DNA of 5,587 nt from Chloroflexota bacterium (lineage in GTDB: Bacteria; Chloroflexota; Anaerolineae; Anaerolineales; UBA4823): the NCBI GenBank assembly GCA_017860725.1, contig JAGDMX010000201.1:1-5587 (forward strand), in the 5' to 3' direction. Position numbers and translations under genes: made by a program. The notes under the pieces are model-generated. The model saw nothing but the letters and a program-made list of their open reading frames with translations, was not told the origin of the DNA and did no database searches. Of this stretch, positions 1-5,031 are shown piece by piece (the stretch's first letter is position 1; every line of letters starts with the position of its first letter).

Positions 1-598
1 CTCCGTTCATTCCATGCTGGAGGCAGCTCTGACTGCTTATGGGCGTGTGGATATCCTGGTAAACAGCGCCGCCATGGACCCGAAATTTGACCCTAACCAG
101 GGCGGGCACACCAGCGCTTTTGAAGATTATCCGCTGCAAGCCTGGCAGCAGGCGCTGGATGTCAACCTGACGGGCATGTTCCTGGCCTGCCAGGCAGTAG
201 TACGCCCTATGCTGGAACAAGGCGGCGGGGTCATCATCAACCTTTCATCGATCTACGGCCTGGCAGGCCCCGATCAGCGCATCTATCAGCGCCCTGGTGC
301 CCCCACTCAATATAAGCCGGTGTATTACTCGGTGACCAAGTTCGGGGTGTTGGGCTTAACGCAGTATCTGGCCACGTATTATGCCGGTAAGAACATCCGG
401 GTTAATGCCCTCTCACCGGGAGGTGTGTATAACGGCCATGATGAGTCCTTTGTGCAGGCTTATTCAGCCCGGGCTGTGCTGGGTCGTATGGCTGAGAAAG
501 ATGAAATGAACGGCGCACTGCTTTTCCTGGCCTCGGATGCCTCAGCTTACATGACCGGGGCGAACCTGGTGGTCGATGGGGGCTGGACGGCTTGGTAA
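1..598 (+). CDS. SDR-family oxidoreductase, PtmA-like (5' end missing)
   Basis: NAD(P)-dependent short-chain dehydrogenase/reductase, cytoplasmic. The reading frame is already open at the window edge (first whole codon at base 2) and ends with TAA at 596-598. About 198 residues are visible against roughly 250-260 for the family, so the N-terminal TGxxxGxG cofactor-binding turn lies upstream. What remains is classic: ILVNSAA (the NNAG position), the Asn of the catalytic tetrad in VNLTG (codon 164-166), Ser in INLSS (245-250), YSVTK with catalytic Tyr at 326-328 and Lys at 338-340, then NALSPGG after the active site and the C-terminal LVVDGGW. The segment around YKPVYYSVTKFG and the GGWTAW ending resemble PtmA-type SDRs of flagellin and nonulosonate glycosylation clusters (recalled, not searched). 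In Campylobacter ptmA is adjacent to the cytidylyltransferase gene ptmB, as the homologue is here. The in-frame ATG at base 14 is internal, not the start. The SDR assignment is secure; the substrate is unknown. Confidence 0.93.
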   Translation, partial: SVHSMLEAALTAYGRVDILVNSAAMDPKFDPNQGGHTSAFEDYPLQAWQQALDVNLTGMFLACQAVVRPMLEQGGGVIINLSSIYGLAGPDQRIYQRPGAPTQYKPVYYSVTKFGVLGLTQYLATYYAGKNIRVNALSPGGVYNGHDESFVQAYSARAVLGRMAEKDEMNGALLFLASDASAYMTGANLVVDGGWTAW

Positions 599-622
599 GC
601 ATCGCAGATTGACGGCTACAAC

Positions 623-629
623 GGAGAGG
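623..629 (+). promoter_or_regulatory. Possible Shine-Dalgarno site for the cytidylyltransferase gene, unusually distant
   Basis: GGAGAGG lies in the 49-nt gap after the SDR gene. About 18 nt of A/C-rich sequence separate it from the ATG at 648, longer than the usual 5-10 nt. An in-frame TAA at 630-632 and the absence of any ATG, GTG or TTG codon between it and 648 rule out an earlier start in that frame, so ATG 648 stands even though the spacing is poor. Confidence 0.4.
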
Positions 630-647
630 TAACTACACCACAACAAA

Positions 648-1406
648 ATGCAAGCCACCAAAGTCCTCGCCTTAATTCCGGCACGCGGCGGATCGAAGAG
701 CATCCCGCGCAAGAACATCCGCTCATTTGCCGGGCACCCGCTGATTGCCTACAGCATCGCAGCCGGGCTGGCTGCCGAGATGGTCACCCGGGTGATTGTC
801 TCTACCGACGATGATGAAATCGCCCAGGTATCACGCCAGTACGGGGCACAGGTACCGTTCATGCGCCCGGCAGAGTTCGCCCGGGATGAGACACCCGACC
901 TGCCGGTCTTCCGGCACGCCCTGGAGTGGCTGGCAGAGCACGATGGCTACACTCCGCAGATTGTAGTTCATCTGCGCCCCACCTCGCCTCTGCGGCGCGC
1001 CTGGCATATCGACCAGGCCGTTTACCGCCTGATCGAGCAACCCCAGGCAGATGCAGTCCGCACCGTTTGCGTGCCTTTCCAGAACCCCTTCAAGATGTGG
1101 CAAATTGGGGCAGACGGTTTGATGCGTCCCCTGATGCAAACATCGTTCAAGGAACCTTACAACATGCCGCGCCAGGCTTTGCCAGAGGTCTACTGGCAAA
1201 CCGGTTATGTTGACGCGGTTTGGGCGGATACGATCTTAACAAAGATGTCCATGACGGGTGATCGCATTCTGCCGCTGGTGATCGATCCCGGCGAATGGAT
1301 TGACATCGATTCGCCGGATGATTGGCGCCACGCAGAAAGCCTGTTGGAAAGCGGCAAAGTCACCCTTCAAGATCTGGGATTCGATCCCGCTACCTACAAA
1401 CGATAA
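648..1406 (+). CDS. CMP-nonulosonate (sialic-acid-like) cytidylyltransferase, NeuA/PtmB family
   Basis: Predicted to transfer CMP from CTP to a nine-carbon 2-keto acid, giving the CMP-sugar donor for a glycosyltransferase; cytoplasmic. At 252 residues it is close to the length of single-domain bacterial NeuA-type enzymes. The N-terminal nucleotide-binding signature PARGGSKSIPRKNI is at residues 11-24. VSTDDDEI (51-58) follows the second strand, LRPTSPLR is at 109-116, and the metal-binding acidic motif WIDIDSPDDW is at 217-226 (Asp219 and Asp221 the likely Mg ligands). Where NeuA proteins usually read NGAIY, this one has WQTGYVD (183-189), so the substrate need not be N-acetylneuraminate. Legionaminate, pseudaminate or an unusual acid are possible. 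The gene sits 49 nt after the SDR gene and 77 nt before the NeuB fusion, which supports the pathway. Family assignment is strong; no gene symbol is given because the substrate is uncertain. Confidence 0.92.
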   Translation: MQATKVLALIPARGGSKSIPRKNIRSFAGHPLIAYSIAAGLAAEMVTRVIVSTDDDEIAQVSRQYGAQVPFMRPAEFARDETPDLPVFRHALEWLAEHDGYTPQIVVHLRPTSPLRRAWHIDQAVYRLIEQPQADAVRTVCVPFQNPFKMWQIGADGLMRPLMQTSFKEPYNMPRQALPEVYWQTGYVDAVWADTILTKMSMTGDRILPLVIDPGEWIDIDSPDDWRHAESLLESGKVTLQDLGFDPATYKR

Positions 1407-1483
1407 CCGCAGGCAGTCACCATAACGCCTGCCACCGGCACGCCGGGACAAGCCATCGGCGAGTCGGGACAAGGAGACCCCTC
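1407..1483 (+). other. Intergenic leader with weak stem-loops and a 9-bp direct repeat
   Basis: This 77-nt spacer between the cytidylyltransferase stop and the NeuB-fusion start is the longest gap in the window. It contains an inverted repeat GCAGGC / GCCTGC (1409-1414 and 1427-1432, 12-nt loop), a short CCGG-CACG-CCGG stem (1435-1446), and two copies of CGGGACAAG (1444-1452 and 1465-1473) exactly 21 nt apart. The second copy runs into the ribosome binding site. No T-tract follows either stem, so this is not a convincing terminator. Whether any of it regulates translation is unknown. Confidence 0.35.
1471..1476 (+). promoter_or_regulatory. Shine-Dalgarno site deciding the start of the NeuB fusion
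   Basis: AAGGAG with a 7-nt spacer before ATG 1484. It fixes this ATG as the start rather than the in-frame ATG at 1322. The extra 54 codons that the upstream ATG would add overlap the end of the cytidylyltransferase gene in another frame and encode an Arg/His/Ser-rich stretch unlike any NeuB N-terminus. Confidence 0.8.
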
Positions 1484-3391
1484 ATGCCTGAAATAAAAAT
1501 TGGCGAGCGGGTGATCGGAGACGGTCATCCCGCCTATATCATTGCTGAAATTGGCGTCAATCATAATGGATTCCTGGATCTTGCCATTAAGTTGATCGAT
1601 GTGGCCGTGGATGCTGGAGCCGATGCCGTTAAGTTCCAGAAACGCGACCTGGATAAGTTGTATGCCAAAAAATACCTGGATAATGCCAACGCCGGCGAGA
1701 AAACACTGCGCTACCTTCTGCCCATCCTCCAGCAGGTTGAGCTTTCGGATGGTGATTACGACGAGATTGTTGAGTACTGCCAGAAGAAAAACATCACGTT
1801 CATGGCATCGGCATTTGACATGCAGAGCGCTGATTTCCTCGACCGGTTGGGGGTGCCTGCCTATAAGGTTGCTTCCGCGGACCTAACAAACCTGCCGCTG
1901 CTGGACCATCTAGCACAGAAGATGAAACCGCTGATCCTCTCGACCGGTATGTCACGGATGGAGGAAGTCGAGTTTACCGTAGATTTTCTCAAGCAGCGTG
2001 GGGTTGAGTTCGCCCTGCTGCACTGTAACAGCACCTATCCGGCGGCTTTTGAAGATATCAATCTGCGCTTTATGGACCAATTGCGCCGCTTCGATGTGCC
2101 AGTAGGTTATTCCGGTCACGAGCGTGGCATTGCCGTATCGACAGTGGCGGCAGCAATGGGCGCCAGTATCATCGAGCGCCACATCACCCTCGACCGTACC
2201 ATGGATGGTCCCGACCACGCTGCCAGCCTGGAGCCGCAAGGCTTCAAGAAGATGGTACGTGATATTCGCCAGGTTTCGATGGCTCTGGGCACCGGAGAGG
2301 AGAAGTTTTTCTCGCGCGGTGAAATCCTGAACCGGGAAGTATTGGGCAAGAGCCTGGTAGCTGCCCGGCGGGTGGAGCCGGGAGAAGTTGTCTCCTCGAG
2401 CATGGTCATGGTTAAAGGCCCGGCACTGGGGCTTTCCCCACAGCGTTACCCGGAGCTGCTGGGCAAGAGGATAGAGCGGGTCATCGAAGAAGATGAGCCA
2501 TTCCTGGACCGCGATCTGGGCATCCAGTTTATGCTGGATTTGGAGCATGTGCTGCCAATGGATTACGGCTTTACGGTGCGTTTCCGGGATGATGAAGAGA
2601 TGCTCACTTACCGCCCGCGCATGCTGGAATACCACTTCACCGACCAGGACCTGGATGAGCATTACCCGGGTCGTGATCACAGCGCTGGCTCCGAACAGCC
2701 GCTCCAATTGGTGGTGCACGCGCCGGAGTTCTGGGATCGCACCCTGGTGGATCTGTGTGCTTTGGAGGAGCGACAGCGTAAGGCTTCTCGGGCGCTGATG
2801 CAGAAATCGATTGACCTGACGCGTGAGATGGCTTCCTATTTTGTCGGCAAACCTAAGGTTGTGATCCACCCGGGAGCAATGAGCCTTGACCATCCGATTC
2901 CGAACCGTATAGCGCTATACGATAACCTGCGCCGCTCGGTCCAGGAACTGGATTTTGACGGGGTAGAGCTGCTGCTGGAGAACTTACCTCCCCATCCCTG
3001 GTATTTTGGCGGGCAGTGGCTGACCAATGCCTTCATGGATGCTTACGAGATTCGCGACTTTCTGGATTCGATGGGATTGGATATGTGCTATGACACCTCG
3101 CATAGCAAACTGTACTGCAACTGGGCACATGTCGATTTCTACGAGCAGGCTCGGGTGTTGTTGCCCTATACTCGCCATCTGCACCTGTCGGATGGCGCCG
3201 GGCTGGATGGAGAAGGCTTGCAAATTGGTGAAGGCACGATCGATTGGGTGCACTTCTTCCGAGTGATTGGCGACTACTCCGGTACGATGATCCCGGAAAT
3301 CTGGCGCGGTCATCAGCGCCAGGGTGAAGGCTTCCTGATTGCCCTCCAACGCCTGACAGATGCTTATTCGAAGGCCAAACAGCTCAATTAA
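1484..3391 (+). CDS. NeuB-type nonulosonate synthase fused to a xylose-isomerase-like TIM barrel
   Basis: Bifunctional-looking cytoplasmic protein of 635 residues; stand-alone NeuB/PseI/LegI proteins are about 330-360. Residues ~1-280 form the NeuB barrel, which condenses PEP with a hexosamine-type sugar. AEIGVNHNG (21-29), AVKFQ (Lys50), YKVASAD (127-133), LSTGMS (152-157), HCNSTYP (180-186), and the metal-binding His pair GYSGH (His212) and ERH (His233) are all present. Residues ~285-345 are an SAF/antifreeze-like domain (LGKSLVAARRVEPGE through LLGKRI). Residues ~355-632 form an AP-endonuclase-2/sugar-isomerase barrel with VVHAP (His412), IHPGA (His462), LLLENLP (Glu499), YDTSH (Asp537, His540), HLHLSD (His567) and PEIW (Glu605). 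The usual KRPG-like SAF signature reads VKGP. ATG 1484 is chosen for its AAGGAG site. The cytidylyltransferase upstream supports a nonulosonate product. The NeuB and TIM-barrel family calls are strong; which sugar is made and what the second barrel does are unknown. Confidence 0.94.
   Translation: MPEIKIGERVIGDGHPAYIIAEIGVNHNGFLDLAIKLIDVAVDAGADAVKFQKRDLDKLYAKKYLDNANAGEKTLRYLLPILQQVELSDGDYDEIVEYCQKKNITFMASAFDMQSADFLDRLGVPAYKVASADLTNLPLLDHLAQKMKPLILSTGMSRMEEVEFTVDFLKQRGVEFALLHCNSTYPAAFEDINLRFMDQLRRFDVPVGYSGHERGIAVSTVAAAMGASIIERHITLDRTMDGPDHAASLEPQGFKKMVRDIRQVSMALGTGEEKFFSRGEILNREVLGKSLVAARRVEPGEVVSSSMVMVKGPALGLSPQRYPELLGKRIERVIEEDEPFLDRDLGIQFMLDLEHVLPMDYGFTVRFRDDEEMLTYRPRMLEYHFTDQDLDEHYPGRDHSAGSEQPLQLVVHAPEFWDRTLVDLCALEERQRKASRALMQKSIDLTREMASYFVGKPKVVIHPGAMSLDHPIPNRIALYDNLRRSVQELDFDGVELLLENLPPHPWYFGGQWLTNAFMDAYEIRDFLDSMGLDMCYDTSHSKLYCNWAHVDFYEQARVLLPYTRHLHLSDGAGLDGEGLQIGEGTIDWVHFFRVIGDYSGTMIPEIWRGHQRQGEGFLIALQRLTDAYSKAKQLN
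2906..2921. repeat. 16-bp perfect palindrome inside the TIM-barrel coding region
   Basis: CGTATAGCGCTATACG is fully self-complementary and spans codons for Arg-Ile-Ala-Leu-Tyr. It includes ATA and CTA, codons that look infrequent in this GC-rich neighbourhood. It could be a protein-binding site or chance; nothing else around it supports a function. Confidence 0.4.
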
Positions 3392-3393
3392 TT

Positions 3394-5031
3394 ATGAAGC
3401 TCTCTGATATCCCTGGGCGTGCCCAAAAAAGGCTGGCAGGCTGGCAGAACCAGCAGCGCATCCAAAAGCTCGCCCATCAGGTAGCCGCTCATGCGCAGCC
3501 GCAGCCGAATACACGACCGGTAGTGTTTTTCAATGCCTCCACGCGCATCACGGGCCTGAGCCAGAATGCAGCTTTCTCGCTGCTAACCAGTTGGGGGCTG
3601 CGGCTGGGGGGAGTGCGCGTGGTGCACTTTGTCTGTGAGCAGGGCATGAGTCGCTGTGTGCTGGGCTTGAACCGCGCCGATTACACCCAGTCACCCCCTT
3701 GCCAGGCTTGTATGACGCAATCTCACCGGCTTTTCAGCGGGGCAGAAGTCTATCCTTTTAGTTACCGAGAAGACCCACATCTGGCTGCCCGGCTTCAGGC
3801 CTTGAGTATGGAAGAATTGGGCAGCTTCGAATACTCTGCTCCAATGCCCGCCTCATCGCCTCTACCACTGGGGAAGCTGGTGCTGCCTTCCATTCGCTGG
3901 ACATTGCGACGCCATCACTTGCCGGACGATGAGCCGACCCGTTTTCTGATGCGCGCTTACATTCTGTCGGCTTATCAGATTGCAGGTGCATTTTACACTC
4001 TATTGCAGCAAGCTCAGCCGCAAGCGGTTGTGATCTTCAACGGCATTATGTACCCGGAAGCTACGGCTCGTTGGGTAGCACGCCAGCTCGGTGTGCGCAG
4101 CGTGGGGCACGAGGTGGGTTTCCGGGCGTTTTCTGCTTTCTTTACAAAAGGTGAGCCCACCGCCTATCCGATCGAAATCCCGGATGACTTTCAGTTAACT
4201 CCACAACAGGCAGCCCGGTTGGACGAATATTTGGAGAGGCGCTTTCAGGGTAAATTTACCATGGCAGGGATCCGCTTTTGGCCGGAGTTGCGTGGTTTGG
4301 ATCAGGCTTTCCTGGATCGGGCAGCGCAGTTTCGCCAGATTATCCCTGTGTTTACCAATGTGATCTACGACTCCAGCCAGGTGCATGCCAACACGGTGTT
4401 TCCCCATATGTTTGCCTGGCTGGACCTGGTCCGAGAAATAATCCTGGCGCACCCTGAGACCTTCTTTGTAATCCGTGCTCATCCGGATGAGATGCGTCCG
4501 GGGACTGCCAAGCAGAGCAACGAGAGCGTCCACGACTGGGTGGTCAATCTCCGGGTGGACCAGCTGCCTAATGTGCAGTTTATTGACTCCCAGGAGTACA
4601 TCAGCTCATACGAGCTGATCCAGCGCTCCAAATTTGTTATGGTGTACAACTCATCGATCGGGATGGAAGCAGCCTTGTTGGGTATGCCGGTATTATGTGG
4701 TGGAAAAGCGCGCTACACCCAGTACCCGATGGTCTTCTTCCCTGAAACACAGCACGGCTACAGGGAACAGGCCGAAACATTCCTGATATCTGAGCAGCTT
4801 GTGCTTCCGCCAGAATTTCAAGAAAATGCGCGCCGTTTCTTATACTACCAGCTTTACCGGGCTTCGCTGCCGCTGGATCGTTATCTACAGGCCGGGCCGC
4901 GCATGGGATTTGTCGAGTTAAAATCGTTCAATTGGCAGAGCTTAATGCCCCAAAATTCTCAGACTATCCAGGTGCTCCTGGATGGTATCGTGAACGAGAA
5001 ACCATTTTTGATGCCTGAGGGTACATTGTGA
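3394..5031 (+). CDS. Capsule-synthesis-type GT-B glycosyltransferase with N-terminal cysteine cluster
   Basis: Putative glycosyltransferase of 545 residues, probably cytoplasmic or peripheral on the inner membrane (no signal peptide or membrane helix seen), acting on a surface polysaccharide. The C-terminal half resembles the Capsule_synth (KpsC/KpsS-like) family: VIRAHPDEMRPG (359-370) is followed by VQFIDSQEYISSYELI (394-409) and the donor-site-like segment VYNSSIGMEAALLGMPVLCG (417-436), ending in KARYTQ. The N-terminal half has a Rossmann-like start (PVVFFNAST, 42-50), the pattern C-x6-C-x14-C-x2-C (Cys81, 88, 103, 106), and VVIFNGIMYPEATARWVA (212-229) followed by GHEVGF (238-243), typical of the first GT-B domain. 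The start ATG lies 2 nt after the NeuB-fusion stop with no clear Shine-Dalgarno, suggesting translational coupling; the end overlaps the methyltransferase gene by 4 nt. The fold and capsule-type assignment are fairly sure. Donor and acceptor are unknown, and a CMP-nonulosonate donor is suggested only by the neighbours. Confidence 0.82.
   Translation: MKLSDIPGRAQKRLAGWQNQQRIQKLAHQVAAHAQPQPNTRPVVFFNASTRITGLSQNAAFSLLTSWGLRLGGVRVVHFVCEQGMSRCVLGLNRADYTQSPPCQACMTQSHRLFSGAEVYPFSYREDPHLAARLQALSMEELGSFEYSAPMPASSPLPLGKLVLPSIRWTLRRHHLPDDEPTRFLMRAYILSAYQIAGAFYTLLQQAQPQAVVIFNGIMYPEATARWVARQLGVRSVGHEVGFRAFSAFFTKGEPTAYPIEIPDDFQLTPQQAARLDEYLERRFQGKFTMAGIRFWPELRGLDQAFLDRAAQFRQIIPVFTNVIYDSSQVHANTVFPHMFAWLDLVREIILAHPETFFVIRAHPDEMRPGTAKQSNESVHDWVVNLRVDQLPNVQFIDSQEYISSYELIQRSKFVMVYNSSIGMEAALLGMPVLCGGKARYTQYPMVFFPETQHGYREQAETFLISEQLVLPPEFQENARRFLYYQLYRASLPLDRYLQAGPRMGFVELKSFNWQSLMPQNSQTIQVLLDGIVNEKPFLMPEGTL
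5016..5031 (+). promoter_or_regulatory. Shine-Dalgarno and GTGA start/stop overlap for the methyltransferase
   Basis: TGAGGG (5016-5021) lies about 6 nt before GTG at 5028. That GTG shares the bases GTGA with the TGA stop (5029-5031) of the glycosyltransferase gene, a standard arrangement for coupled translation. The first ATG downstream (5047) is out of frame, so GTG is the best start. Confidence 0.75.

Noticed and set aside
1288..1317. 9-bp inverted repeat CCGGCGAAT / ATTCGCCGG with 12-nt loop near the end of the cytidylyltransferase gene
   Set aside because: It lies within the codons for the conserved acidic metal-binding motif, has no T-tract, and an inverted repeat of this size is not unexpected by chance in 5.6 kb.
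1407..1446. Rho-independent terminator after the cytidylyltransferase gene
   Set aside because: The stems are only 4-6 bp and no T-run follows; the next gene is in the same direction with a good ribosome binding site.
1322..1483. N-terminal extension of the NeuB fusion by 54 residues from an upstream in-frame ATG
   Set aside because: The stretch overlaps the cytidylyltransferase gene in another frame, encodes an Arg/His/Ser-rich sequence with no NeuB similarity, and a good AAGGAG site points to ATG 1484.
1952..2893. Long open frame on the minus strand (313 codons)
   Set aside because: It lies fully antisense to the NeuB fusion, whose frame is backed by family motifs throughout. The antisense translation shows no recognisable domain and is a by-product of codon bias.
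2546..3391. Reading the C-terminal barrel as a DNA-repair endonuclease IV
   Set aside because: The DRHH-type third-metal Asp/His pair is not seen, and fusion to a sugar synthase in a polysaccharide cluster favours a carbohydrate role.
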